Positions 1 to 9,241 are shown, numbered from the stretch's first letter. The stretch is DNA of 64,000 bases from Mucilaginibacter sp. cycad4 (GCF_034263275.1 NZ_CP139559.1:6696001-6760000); one strand, 5' to 3'. The notes: generated by a model not told the origin, from the sequence alone. A program made the numbers and translations.

Positions 1-299
1 ATTTTATCAATAGTTGCAATAAGGAGCTCTTTAACTTCGGCTATGTCATCAGCATTAATAAAGCCCTGCGGTTTGGTTTCGGGGCGGTATGGTGTATAAT
101 ATTTGTCATCAACAACAATGGGTACACCTGCGCGGGTATAGCAAATACCCTGTTGCCCGGAAATCATATGCGCCAGGTTCCAGACCAGGTTGTTGTTGAA
201 TCCGGCAGGGATATGGTTAAGTTGTTCGGGAGTAAGGTCTTTAACAACATTAAGCAGCATCAGGCGTGGTTTTTTGATAACCTCAAATTCTTGTTTCAT
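1..299 (-). CDS. DinB-like four-helix protein, partial (3' end outside window)
   Basis: The frame is open from an ATG at 297-299 to the window edge (about 99 residues). The translation begins MKQEFEVIKKPRLMLLNVV and contains NNLVWNLAHM near residues 36-45, then a Tyr/Pro-rich stretch (YYTPYRPETKP). The LVWNLAHM helix carries the histidine that binds metal in DinB/YfiT-like proteins, so this is probably a small DinB_2-type protein, often annotated as a damage-inducible or thiol-S-transferase-like protein. Its substrate cannot be inferred. It is transcribed divergently from the glycosyltransferase starting at 450. The assignment rests on overall pattern and on one conserved helix only. Confidence 0.6.
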   Translation of the reverse strand, partial: MKQEFEVIKKPRLMLLNVVKDLTPEQLNHIPAGFNNNLVWNLAHMISGQQGICYTRAGVPIVVDDKYYTPYRPETKPQGFINADDIAEVKELLIATIDK

Positions 300-449
300 T
301 TTATATCGGAAGGGTTAAGGCTTTACAGCTGCGCTAAATTATGAAGATTGTGGTATGTTTTTCGTCAAATTATCACATCGCCGCCGCCAACGTTTTATGG
401 CTTATATCTTTTATTATACCTTTGCCCATTCATTTACTCATCCATTTTA

Positions 450-2174
450 ATGCAGGATATCTCTTTAAATAGCACGCCGGTAAAATATAATAAGCCAATA
501 ATTTATTTTTTACTGCTGTGGGCTTTGCTAAACGCTGTACAGGCATTTACGCTCGAGATCCATGCGGATGAGGCCTACTACTGGGTGTATTCCCGATTTT
601 TAGATTGGGGATATTATGATCACCCTCCTATGGTGGCCGTTTTTATTAAGGCAGGCTACAGCATGATGCATAATGAATTTGGCCTGAGGTTTTTTACGGT
701 GATTAGCACCACAGCGTCCTTGTACCTGATGTGGATGATGTTAAAGCGGTATAAAGTTGATGCCATTAACTTTATACTGGTGATTTCGGGCATCTTCGTG
801 TTCCATATTTACGGCTTTACCACTACGCCCGATGCACCCCTGTTGTTCTTTACAGTGCTGTTCCTTTATTTTTATCAGCAGTATATTGAAGAGGATAGCT
901 TAAAACTGGCCGTTATATTGGGAGTTGTGATTGCCTGCCTGTTGTATAGCAAATATCACGGCATTTTGCTGGTTGCTTTCACGCTGGCATCCAACATTAA
1001 ATTACTTAAGCGGGGATCTTTTTATGGTATTGTATTACTGGCACTGGCTTTATATGCACCGCATATCATTTGGCAGGCAAAGCACGGCTTCCCGTCATTA
1101 AGTTACCACTTATCCGAACGCTCAAACGAGCAATATAACTTTGAATATACTTATGTGTACCCTTTGGGGCAGTTGCTGATGGCCGGTCCGCTGATTGGTT
1201 GGCTATTATTTTATAAGGGATTTACTGCAAAAGTTCAGGATACTTTTACCCAGGCCCTTTTAGTTAACGCTATTGGGATCCTGGCATTCTTTTTCCTTAC
1301 GTCGTTTAAAGGTGAGGTTCAACTGCATTGGACACTTATCGCTTACGTTCCGCTGGCTATGGTGGTGCTTATCCGTTTTACACAGCCCGGGGCAAAACCT
1401 AAATGGTTTAACCGCTTGGCTGTGATGAATATTGGTATGATAGTTATCTTACGTGTAGCGCTCATAATTGCCTTTCCTCCCTTGTTAAAAGTTGATGCCA
1501 TGCGCAGCTTTTTTGGTTTTAAAGATTGGGCCCATCTTATTCATGAAAAGGCCGGAGGTAACTATGTGATTTTTAACGAGGGGTTCCAGAACCCGTCGAA
1601 ATATAATTTCTACAACAATACTACACGCGGGTTTGATTACGATGCCCGTTACTATCGCCGTACCCAGTATGATATCTGGCCTATTGAGGATAGCATTCAG
1701 CATAAAAGGGTTTATGTGGTAAACAATACCTATCCGGATCGCGCCATTAGTACCGATTCTATGAAAATTTACGCAGGTACCTGGTATGGTGGCTGGGTTG
1801 ATGATGTCCGCACCTATCAGAAGATCGATTTTCAGGTGGAATCTTATAAAGAAATCCTGGCGCCCGGACAGAAAAAAGATTTTGATCTCACTTTCAAAAA
1901 TCCATATCCTTTTCCTATCAGTTTTACTAATACCAACCAAAAACACAAGGTGTTTTTAGAGGCATGCTTTTTCAAGAGTATCAACCAGGTAGGCATGCAG
2001 CAATCTGACGATAGCTTTAACCGTATTTCATTAAAAACCGGCGAGACCGGGCATTTTAAATTTAACGTGGCCGCCCCAATGCAGCCTGGTAAGTACGAAC
2101 TGATCTTCTCCATCCGTACCGAACCGTTTCCGGGAGGCCGAAACAATAAGATCATTAACATCACAGTAAAATAA
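450..2174 (+). CDS. GT39-family (ArnT/PMT-like) membrane glycosyltransferase
   Basis: A 574-residue polytopic membrane protein. I chose the ATG at 450 because upstream in-frame sequence to 348 codes for an unlikely extra hydrophobic tail. After a first membrane helix (about residues 16-34) comes the GT39 signature HADEAYYW with D40-E41, then GYYDHPPMVA, both in the first periplasmic loop where ArnT/PMT enzymes bind polyprenyl-phosphate sugar. About ten further hydrophobic helices follow, then a soluble C-terminal domain of roughly 200 residues. The family moves a sugar from a lipid carrier to an envelope acceptor. The acceptor here is unknown. The next gene starts 10 bp downstream, so the two are probably co-transcribed. 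Confidence 0.82.
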   Translation: MQDISLNSTPVKYNKPIIYFLLLWALLNAVQAFTLEIHADEAYYWVYSRFLDWGYYDHPPMVAVFIKAGYSMMHNEFGLRFFTVISTTASLYLMWMMLKRYKVDAINFILVISGIFVFHIYGFTTTPDAPLLFFTVLFLYFYQQYIEEDSLKLAVILGVVIACLLYSKYHGILLVAFTLASNIKLLKRGSFYGIVLLALALYAPHIIWQAKHGFPSLSYHLSERSNEQYNFEYTYVYPLGQLLMAGPLIGWLLFYKGFTAKVQDTFTQALLVNAIGILAFFFLTSFKGEVQLHWTLIAYVPLAMVVLIRFTQPGAKPKWFNRLAVMNIGMIVILRVALIIAFPPLLKVDAMRSFFGFKDWAHLIHEKAGGNYVIFNEGFQNPSKYNFYNNTTRGFDYDARYYRRTQYDIWPIEDSIQHKRVYVVNNTYPDRAISTDSMKIYAGTWYGGWVDDVRTYQKIDFQVESYKEILAPGQKKDFDLTFKNPYPFPISFTNTNQKHKVFLEACFFKSINQVGMQQSDDSFNRISLKTGETGHFKFNVAAPMQPGKYELIFSIRTEPFPGGRNNKIINITVK

Positions 2175-2184
2175 TAAATCAGCT

Positions 2185-3210
2185 ATGTTTAAACGCATAT
2201 ACCTTTTAATTCTTTTTTCAATCATAACCACTACCGCCGCTCTTGCACAGGGCAGCCTCGATATTCATTTTAACGGTTTAGGTTTTATGGATAACCGCGA
2301 GTACAAGGATTTTGTGGCCCGCTCGCGTACTTATTCAGGAGTACGTACCGCGCTTGACCTGGGCCTGAATATCGATAGTGTGAACCATTTTATTGTAGGG
2401 GTTAACGGTATTCACGAGTTTGGCGCAAAACCTTATTTTTTGAAAGTTAATCCGGTTGCTTATTACAGCTTTACAGGCAAAAACTGGTTATTTAATGCCG
2501 GTGCTTTCCCGCGGGAAGGACTGCTGGATGATTACCCCCGGGCTTTACTGAATGATACTTTACGCTACTATCGCCCCAATGTTGAGGGTTTGCTTACACG
2601 CTTTCATAATGCCCACTTTACTGAAACTGCCTGGATTGACTGGGTAAGCCGCCAAACCGTTACCGATCGTGAGCAGTTCCTGTTCGGCTTTTCGGGTAAA
2701 TACCGGCCAAGCTTAACCGGCCCCTTTTATATATCGCATTATTTTTTGCTGATGCATGATGCAGGTGCTGAAGTGCTTTTACCGGATGATCACATCCAGG
2801 ATAATGGCGGCGGACAGATAAGATTAGGGCTCGACCTAAGTCATAAAACCATCTTAGATTCGTTATCTATTGAGGCTGGTGGCATGATGTCGTTTGAGCG
2901 GGTACGGGGTGTTGATGGTTTTCACAAACCTGCCGGCTTCGTGGCAAATGCCTATTTAAGCTGGAAACGTTTTGCTTTGTTTGATGAATTTTACAAGGGC
3001 CAGGGCAGTCACATTATTTATGGCGATGCATTTTTTGAAAAGAAAACCTACAATAGGCTTGATATCATTTACACGCCGTTTTTATACAAGCGTATAAAAG
3101 GACAATTTATATTGAGCTTGCACCAAACGCCAGGCTACAGCAGCAACCAGGAAGCCTTCAGGGTTACGGTTGACCTGGGCCGTCAGACTTTGGTAAGGTT
3201 TAAGGATTAG
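2185..3210 (+). CDS. exported protein of unknown function, probably outer-membrane beta-barrel
   Basis: A 341-residue protein with a clear Sec signal peptide (hydrophobic core residues 6-19, cleavage after AALAQ). The mature part is rich in alternating aromatic/polar strands and ends in short beta-strand-like segments (FRVTVDLGRQTLVRFKD), compatible with an outer-membrane barrel. It follows the GT39 gene by 10 bp, which suggests a joint role in building or decorating the cell surface. I do not recognise the family, so no biochemical function is proposed. Confidence 0.7.
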   Translation: MFKRIYLLILFSIITTTAALAQGSLDIHFNGLGFMDNREYKDFVARSRTYSGVRTALDLGLNIDSVNHFIVGVNGIHEFGAKPYFLKVNPVAYYSFTGKNWLFNAGAFPREGLLDDYPRALLNDTLRYYRPNVEGLLTRFHNAHFTETAWIDWVSRQTVTDREQFLFGFSGKYRPSLTGPFYISHYFLLMHDAGAEVLLPDDHIQDNGGGQIRLGLDLSHKTILDSLSIEAGGMMSFERVRGVDGFHKPAGFVANAYLSWKRFALFDEFYKGQGSHIIYGDAFFEKKTYNRLDIIYTPFLYKRIKGQFILSLHQTPGYSSNQEAFRVTVDLGRQTLVRFKD

Positions 3211-3368
3211 TGAATGGAGAGTGGGTTGATTAGGTGAATGGTTGCCTGTCATCTGCTACTCATAAGTATTTTTAACGGACAGATCCTGCAAACATCTGTC
3301 ACAAAAAGCGAGGCATGTAATATGTCTCTACAATAAATGTTAACCTTTATAACACATATATATCATCC

Positions 3369-4094
3369 ATGCAATTAAAAAAACAACTATTAATTTTTGT
3401 AGTATTACTGCTGGCGGCACCTGCAAGGCTGCTTGCGCAAGACAACCAGTTTTCAGGCTGGGCGGCTATTTTTCACAGCCAAAAATTATCTGAACATTGG
3501 GGCTATTCGTTTGATGGGCAATTACGCTCACATGATGAAGTAAGTTACCTTAAGCATATCCTGCTTCGTCCTTCGGCTAATTATTATTTTGCTAAGAACA
3601 AGGTAGGGGCGTTGGGGTATGCCTACATAGCTACCTATGGCCGCACCGCCAACGACGATAAAACTTTCCGCCCGGAACACCGCATCTGGCAGCAGTACAC
3701 TTATACCCACAAGCTTACCAAGCATGTGCAGCTGGCACATCGTTTAAGGTTAGAGCAGCGCTTTTTAGGAAATACTGCCGCCAATAAAAATGATCGTTAT
3801 TTTGCCCAGCGTTTTAGATATTTTGCCCGCGCGGTGATCCCGATGAAACAAGATTCGGATGTGTTTACGGAAGGTACTTTCCTCGCCCTGCAAAATGAGG
3901 CTTTTGTAAACGTGCAAAACAAAAATAAAGTAAACAAGCACTTCTTCGATCAAAACCGGGCTTATGTAGCCGTTGGTTACCGGTTCAGCAAAGCGTTTGA
4001 TGCCGAAGCGGGTTATCTGAACCAATACATTAAACAAGCCGATGCTTATGTGGTGAACCATGTAGCGCAGTTGGCTTTTTATACAAGGTTTTAA
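3369..4094 (+). CDS. DUF2490 family outer-membrane protein
   Basis: 241 residues with a signal peptide ending ARLLAQ. The mature protein starts DNQFSGWAAIFHSQKL and continues with RPSANYYF, RLEQRFLG and FRYFARAVIP, the pattern of DUF2490, a Bacteroidota family of predicted 10-12-stranded outer-membrane barrels. It ends in FYTRF, a terminal aromatic residue typical of barrel proteins recognised by the BAM machinery. Function in the family is unknown. It lies 160 bp after the previous gene and is followed by an intergenic repeat into which an ISAs1 element has jumped, so the coding sequence itself is intact. Confidence 0.8.
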   Translation: MQLKKQLLIFVVLLLAAPARLLAQDNQFSGWAAIFHSQKLSEHWGYSFDGQLRSHDEVSYLKHILLRPSANYYFAKNKVGALGYAYIATYGRTANDDKTFRPEHRIWQQYTYTHKLTKHVQLAHRLRLEQRFLGNTAANKNDRYFAQRFRYFARAVIPMKQDSDVFTEGTFLALQNEAFVNVQNKNKVNKHFFDQNRAYVAVGYRFSKAFDAEAGYLNQYIKQADAYVVNHVAQLAFYTRF

Positions 4095-4146
4095 CTTCTC
4101 CTAAATTTTCTCCCAAGGAGAGGACAAGAAAATCCCCTCTTGAGAG

Positions 4147-5309
4147 CAGGGCTGTTGCATTCTAATTTAATAGTTGTTTCAATTTGTTAATATCATTACA
4201 AACAAGCCTTTGTGCTTGTGCGAGATTTGGGTAATCATTTATCCTAAATACATTAATAACTATGTTTCTGAACACAGAAGTATTTTCAGGCGCATTGGAT
4301 GTTCTAATTCGTGAAGCGTCTTCGTTAAATGTCACGTCCTTTACCCAATGAAGACTGTTTTCTATACTCCAATGGCTTTTAATACCATGGCAGAATGTTT
4401 GCGCATTACCGATTAAGCTACTGATGAAAAAGGCGTATTCTTCCCGGATACGTCCTTTTTCTTTTACCCAGCGATGCACTTTAATAAGTTGGCTTACCCC
4501 AGCCCATGTGTTACTGATTTCCTCTGTTCCCGGGTACACCCAAACTGTTCTACGTTCTATTCGCCCTTTGTTTTTCAACAACTCAACAAACTTACTACAA
4601 ACCATTGCCTCGTCCGATGTAATGGTTTCGATCTTTTTGTAAAGGTTCTTTTGATTCTTCTTCACACCTATTATATAATTGTTATCTGTATCAATAATAG
4701 CCTCTACCGTTTTTTTTGACAATGTAATGCGTCAAGTGTAAACGTTACCCCCTGTAATCCTAAACTGGAAATAAGCTGCTGAACTACAGAGATTTCACTT
4801 TGTTTTGAGTTGTCAACTAAACCATGGCCAACGACTTGATTACTCCTGCTACTATACAAGCTTACCAGGCTTACAAATCGTTGTTTGTCAAGAGAATAAT
4901 CGCTCATCGTCCCTTTCATTGCCTTACCATCTATATGTAGCCATTCATTTTTAGACAAATCAATATGCTGACTGGCCCATTTATGGAAACTCTCATTTAA
5001 GCTGTTAAAGTCTAAATCTTGTATTACACGTCTTATAGTATAAAAGCTTGGAAGGCGGGCTTTATTAGGCTGAAAGAAGGCCAAAAGATCGACTTCATTC
5101 CGCTTTATAAAATCACCCATCGAACGATAGCCATGATAACCGCTCATTGTACTCATTAACACAAGCAACAGAATGAAAGTCTGGTCATGGCGCTGGCCTG
5201 CCTTTCGCCTTATATCCGGTAACTCTGATAAATACGCTAATATGCTCTTATCCATCCTAACTTTTTTGACCTCAAGTTAACTTATAATATTTAGAATGCA
5301 ACAGCCCTG
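4147..5309 (-). mobile_element. ISAs1-family insertion sequence with 10-bp target duplication
   Basis: A 1163-bp element. The ends carry a perfect inverted repeat: CAGGGCTGTTGCATTCTAA at 4147-4165 and its complement at 5291-5309. A 10-bp direct repeat CTCTTGAGAG lies immediately outside at 4137-4146 and 5310-5319, the size expected for this family. The single transposase frame is split by a one-base shift (next entry). The insertion lies inside the palindrome CCCCTCTTGAGAGGGG of an intergenic repeat. Confidence 0.93.
4162..5255 (-). pseudogene. ISAs1-family transposase in two frames (frameshift or programmed -1 site)
   Basis: The N-terminal part (5255 down to 4704, 183 residues, starting MDKSILAYLSELPDIRR) matches the ISAs1 N-terminal domain and DDE start (WLHIDGKAMKGT). 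The C-terminal part (about 4722 down to 4162) continues with DTDNNYIIGVKKNQKNLY, HWSIENSLHWVKDV and NEDASRIR, which hold the later catalytic residues. The break falls at a run of eight A residues on the coding strand (about 4713-4720): the first frame reads CQKKR-stop, and a -1 shift gives CQKKTVEAII, the expected family sequence. It may be a dead gene or a slippage-controlled one. ISAs1 transposases are usually a single frame, so decay is the default reading. Confidence 0.85.
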
Positions 5310-5319
5310 CTCTTGAGAG

Positions 5320-5399
5320 GGGGCGAAGGAATGTGTGGTAGCAGGGGTGTGTGTTCTGCGATAGATTTATCAAAGCAGAAACACACCCCTCCGCCCCTC
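5320..5399. repeat. core of a palindromic intergenic repeat split by two insertion sequences
   Basis: With both elements and one copy of each target duplication removed, 4131-4146, 5320-5399 and about 7040-7056 join into one repeat of roughly 110 bp. It has outer palindromes CCCCTCTTGAGAGGGG and CCCCTCTCGAGAGGGG and an inner hairpin (AGGGGTGTGTGTTCTGC pairing with GCAGAAACACACCCCT). Such repeats occur between genes in Sphingobacteriaceae. No coding function is seen. Confidence 0.75.
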
Positions 5400-7039
5400 G
5401 TGATCGTTGCACAACCATTAACAACAAGAATACAGTAGTAATACTGTGATTTCGTTCTTTGAAGTATTGATTAAAACGATGATATTAAGTTTATATCATA
5501 TTGCTGATTAGGCCAAGTAAGCTGTTTGTACAACCAGTTAAGAGCAGCTTTAAAGCTTCCGATAGCGGATGTAGGTGCTGTTATGAATGGTTGGAGTTTA
5601 CGTTTCAGCAGTTTCTTGATATTATAGGCAGCCGCAGCCATAAGCATACACTTGTTTGCCTGTTTAAGCCCCTTCGCATTTATCCGGTCTAAGCCGGTGT
5701 AATTAATCAGGGATCCGAATACCGGCTCAACGGTACTGGAGCGAAGCGACATCATCTGTTTGCCTTTGGGACTGTCTACCCGCCGCTGCATATATTCATA
5801 CAGTGGCTTGTCCCCGGAATCAGCCAACTTCTTAAAGCCTCTTTTATTAGCGCAGATATATCTACATGGACAGTTTTTACAATCGCTGATACTCGACTCG
5901 TAGATCTTCTTGAAAACAGTTGGTTCATCATAGGCAGACTCAACCCGCTTGAATGGGAGATGTACACCCATAATACAAGTGTACCGGTCGTAATTATCAT
6001 CGTAAATGAACCCTTCGTCTTCCCGCGAAGCTTTATAGCTTCCGGGAGCGGGGATGTATCCTTTCATGCCATTGGAAGTTAATGACCTTATTGCTGTACC
6101 ACTACTATAGCCTGCATCTGCCAGAATTTCTTCTGGCCCGGATGGCATGACCAGCCAGGTTCTCCGCAATCAGCGGGAGTATTACCGGTAAAGAGCTGTT
6201 ATCGGCTTGATTTCCTTTAAATGCTTGTATATAGGTGATTACGTGACTGGCCGTATCTACACTCATTTGTGCCCGGTAATACAGCCTCATTGGCTTCCCG
6301 GGTTTGGTGGTTAAGCGGGCATCAGGATCCGAAGGGCTGTAGTGTGTTGGGTTGGTCGGTGCTGCTTTTTTTCCCTTCGATCCTTTATCGTCACCGCCTT
6401 TAGACTTCTCCTGTTCTTCCGCTTCATGCTCGATATTATCATTCAGTTCACGGCTAAAAACAGAAGCATCATCCATTACTATCCGTTCAACCATACTTTG
6501 TTTGGCGGCATTGGCTGGTATTAATGCACTGTCCACAGCCTGCCGTTTACCGCTAATCATTCCGTTATTAATGCAAAGTTTCAATACTTGCTTAAATAAT
6601 TCAACGAAGGTTTCCTCCCCGAAAAGCTTGCGGGTACGACTTAATGTGGAATGCCATGGCAATTCCTGACCAAGATCGTAACCGAGAAAATACAGAATAT
6701 CCATCCGCATGCCGGATGAGCTGATAATGCGACGATCGCTATTGATATTCTCCAGGTAGCCAACAAGCATCAGTTTCATAAATACAACGGGATCGATACT
6801 TTTTTGGCCTTCCTTTCCATAATATTTTAAGGTGGCCTGATATAGAAAGTCTAAATCAAGCAAACTTTTTAACCGACGGTAAAAATTATCAGTCGGAACA
6901 TGGTCGGAAAGTTGAAATTGTATGAATAAACTTTCCTGTTGTACTTGCTTACCTTGCATGTCTCAATTTACTTAAAAACACCGTTTTAATCAATATTTCA
7001 AAGAACTATATTATTAACCTTTAGTTGTGCAACGATCAC
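5400..7039 (-). mobile_element. IS1182-family insertion sequence
   Basis: About 1640 bp. The ends are a perfect 16-bp inverted repeat GTGATCGTTGCACAAC at 5400-5415 and its complement at 7024-7039. More inner similarity follows (TTCTTTGAAGTATTGATTAA on one side, TTCTTTGAAATATTGATTAA on the other). The flanks show a possible 5-bp duplication CCCTC (5395-5399 and 7040-7044). The target is the second palindrome arm of the repeat whose first arm holds the ISAs1 element. The transposase is frameshifted. Confidence 0.88.
5471..6959 (-). pseudogene. IS1182-family transposase, frameshifted
   Basis: The N-terminal part (6959-6105, 284 residues, starting MQGKQVQQESLFIQFQLSD) has the IS1182 N-terminal domain with SIDPVVFMKLMLVGYL, WHSTLSRTRK and AVDSALIPANA, where the first catalytic Asp lies. 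The C-terminal part (about 6150-5471) resumes with PEEILADAGYSSG (second Asp), a cysteine cluster CKNCPCRYIC, and SSTVEPVFGSLINYTGL (catalytic Glu). The frame changes between GHAIRA and PEEILADAG, and one extra base there (about 6140-6150) explains it. All catalytic segments are present, so the lesion looks recent. Confidence 0.85.
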
Positions 7040-7095
7040 CCCTCTCGAGAGGGGAATCGCTCAATCCCCAGCTTTTAGAAAGCTTACTTGCAAAC

Positions 7096-7133
7096 AAAAA
7101 GCTCTTGCCAAGTGATCTTGGCAAGAGCTTTTT
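7096..7133. terminator. bidirectional intrinsic terminator
   Basis: A perfect 16-bp stem, AAAAAGCTCTTGCCAA pairing with TTGGCAAGAGCTTTTT, with a 6-nt loop and U-tracts on either strand. It lies 27 bp past the stop of the minus-strand DUF2911 gene. Confidence 0.9.
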
Positions 7134-7159
7134 GTTAACGATAATAGGAGATTAAATCA

Positions 7160-7999
7160 TCATTTCTTCGCCTGTGCTATTAACTCGTTATTTAAACGTA
7201 CATATTCGTCCGTTTTCATATCGGCGGCCATTTTTGCGCCTTCCTGGGCTGTAGTTATGGCTGCGGCTTTATCGCCTTTTCTCAATAAGATGCGCGCTTT
7301 CCATAATTTAGGGACAAATGGCGGAAAGTTCTTGTCTTTTTCCAATTCTGTAGCCCAGGCCAAAGCTTTGTCCATGTCTTTATTGTTATTGTAATAATAG
7401 ATCAAAGCTTCATAGTAAGGCTTTTTATCTGTATTCATGGCCGAGTCGATTCGTGCCATTACTTTCGCGTCGATATCGGTGGTCATGTGAACCGTGAAAC
7501 CGCTATGCTCCCACATCATCTGCAAATCGCAGGTATTTGTGGTTATATTGCTGAATGCAAGGGTCATTGTTTCTGTTAAAGCCTTAAGGTGTTCTGTTTT
7601 TACTTTGAAACGCACAAAATCATCAGCTTCTTTATAATTATAAGCGCCCCATTGTTTAGGTTGTTTGCTGAGGATGATTGTCCACTCGTTTTCGCCGGGG
7701 ATGCTGAATAGGCCATACTCGCCCGCCGGGACCTTGTTGCCTTCCATACTTACTTCATCGGTAAATTTAATTACCGTGGCCGAATTAGCCCCCGTGCGCC
7801 AAACGGATCCATAAGGTTCCATGCCTCCAAATATTTTACGGCCTCTTACATCCGGGCGGGAGTAAACAAGACTGATTTTGCCGAGGCCGAAATCCTGCAC
7901 AATACTTTGTGTTGAACTGGGTTGCGGCGTTAACTGCGCATAAACATTTACCGCGGTGAAGATCACCATGGCAATGATACAGGTAAATAACTTTTTCAT
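7160..7999 (-). CDS. DUF2911 family exported protein
   Basis: 279 residues with a signal peptide (cleavage near VNVYAQ). The DUF2911 core follows: QDFGLGKISLVYSRPDVRGR, VWRTGANSATVIKFTDEV, VPAGEYGLFSIPGENEWTII and the MWEHSGFTV strand. The C-terminal 90 residues (YEALIYYYNNNKDMDKAL onward) look like helical TPR-type repeats, a common extension in Bacteroidota. The family is periplasmic or surface-exposed with unknown activity. It is terminated by the strong hairpin at 7096-7133. The upstream lipoprotein hydrolase is 45 bp away on the same strand, so both may share a transcript. Confidence 0.85.
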   Translation of the reverse strand: MKKLFTCIIAMVIFTAVNVYAQLTPQPSSTQSIVQDFGLGKISLVYSRPDVRGRKIFGGMEPYGSVWRTGANSATVIKFTDEVSMEGNKVPAGEYGLFSIPGENEWTIILSKQPKQWGAYNYKEADDFVRFKVKTEHLKALTETMTLAFSNITTNTCDLQMMWEHSGFTVHMTTDIDAKVMARIDSAMNTDKKPYYEALIYYYNNNKDMDKALAWATELEKDKNFPPFVPKLWKARILLRKGDKAAAITTAQEGAKMAADMKTDEYVRLNNELIAQAKK

Positions 8000-8044
8000 G
8001 ATTGAGGGTGTGGTGGTTAATATAAAAGGTTAATAATTGGTGTG

Positions 8045-9067
8045 CTACTTTTTATCTGCAGTAAATGTACCCGCGTCAACATCCTTCAAAAAGGTAATGA
8101 GGTTTTTGAAATAGTTTTGCTGATCATCATACATGCTCATATGGCTGCCGTTAGGGCATAAATAGGTGCGGCTGTTGGGTAATAAACGGCCTTCCTTTTT
8201 CATGTCTTCAGGGCTCATTTCATCATACATGCCACCTAAAACAAGGGTAGGGGTTTTTATATCCGCGAGTTTGTCCCAAAATTCCCAGCCTTTGAAATTG
8301 CCGGTTACGTGAAACTCATCAACCCCCTGCATTTGTATATAAATGGTATGATTAGCCTTTTTAAATGCACGCCATAAAGGTTCAGGCCAGTTCTCTAAAG
8401 GGAGGCGGCAAATTACCTGCGTGTATAGTTTGTTCATCAGCAGATCGTTATATTGAGGCGAATCGTATTGTTTAAGCCTGTCTAACGAATCAAAAACGGT
8501 AATATCGCGTGGAGTAAAAAACTTCTTTTTAAGTTCTGCGGCATAGGTAACATAGCCCTTAATTCCGGCTGTCATGTTTGATAATACAGCGCCCTTAACG
8601 TGCGACTGGTATTTGTGCAGGTATTCCATAGCCAGCATACCGCCCCATGAATGGCCCACTATATAAAAATTATCAAGCCCTAACCCCTTGCGCACTTCTT
8701 CTACTTCCTGAACATAACGGGGAATATTCCATAACGAAGTATCGGCAGGGGCATCAGAATTACCGCAACCAAGCTGATCATAGTAGTAAATTTCCATTCC
8801 TTCCTTCGGCAGGAAATCCTCATAGCATTCCATATAATCATGTGAAAAGCCTGGGCCGCCATGCAATAGCAACACTTTAATTTTACCGTCGCCAACTTTT
8901 TTTGTCCATACGTTATACTTTCCGGCAACTTTAATCAGTTTATTGCCCCCGGTTTTTATTTCGTAGGGCGCGTTTGATGTTTCGGCTGAAGTGTCTGCCG
9001 ATGGCTTTGATGGATTATTGCATGCGCAAAAGCAGGCAGCAATCAGGATGAAGAATAGCTTTTTCAT
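8045..9067 (-). CDS. proline iminopeptidase-family alpha/beta hydrolase, lipoprotein
   Basis: 340 residues. The N-terminus is a lipoprotein signal with lipobox ending at Cys16 (FCAC-NN), so it is probably membrane-anchored. The alpha/beta-hydrolase fold shows the oxyanion motif HGGPG (69-73), the family segment YYYDQLGCGNSD, the nucleophile elbow GHSWGG (Ser140) and a C-terminal PNGSHMSMY with the probable catalytic His. This arrangement is that of peptidase family S33 (proline iminopeptidase), which removes N-terminal proline from peptides. Substrate preference is not proven by sequence. It sits among other secreted hydrolases, including two M1 peptidases and a CocE-type hydrolase, suggesting extracytoplasmic peptide breakdown. 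Confidence 0.88.
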   Translation of the reverse strand: MKKLFFILIAACFCACNNPSKPSADTSAETSNAPYEIKTGGNKLIKVAGKYNVWTKKVGDGKIKVLLLHGGPGFSHDYMECYEDFLPKEGMEIYYYDQLGCGNSDAPADTSLWNIPRYVQEVEEVRKGLGLDNFYIVGHSWGGMLAMEYLHKYQSHVKGAVLSNMTAGIKGYVTYAAELKKKFFTPRDITVFDSLDRLKQYDSPQYNDLLMNKLYTQVICRLPLENWPEPLWRAFKKANHTIYIQMQGVDEFHVTGNFKGWEFWDKLADIKTPTLVLGGMYDEMSPEDMKKEGRLLPNSRTYLCPNGSHMSMYDDQQNYFKNLITFLKDVDAGTFTADKK

Positions 9068-9160
9068 GGCAAGCGATAGGAATGGTTGATGGTTATCTTT
9101 TAGATAAAGATACTAAGAAGCGTAATAAAAATAGTTTCACAAATACTGTAAAATAAAAAG

Positions 9161-9241
9161 CATCATTGCGATGTACGAAGCAATCGCGAACTATACAGGT
9201 GGACCTGCAAATCGGGAATTGCTTCGTACATCGCAATGATG
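9161..9241. repeat. long hairpin repeat (24-bp perfect stem), copy 1 of a two-member family
   Basis: Stem 9161-9184 pairs perfectly with 9218-9241, and the 33-nt apical part (9185-9217) itself contains the small palindrome CAGGTGGACCTG. A second copy with the same apical sequence lies at 46175-46258. There is no clear U-tract, so it is not an obvious terminator. Confidence 0.85.

Noticed and set aside
153..344. 63-codon plus-strand ORF
   Set aside because: It is antisense to the DinB-like coding frame, which has clear protein-like sequence.
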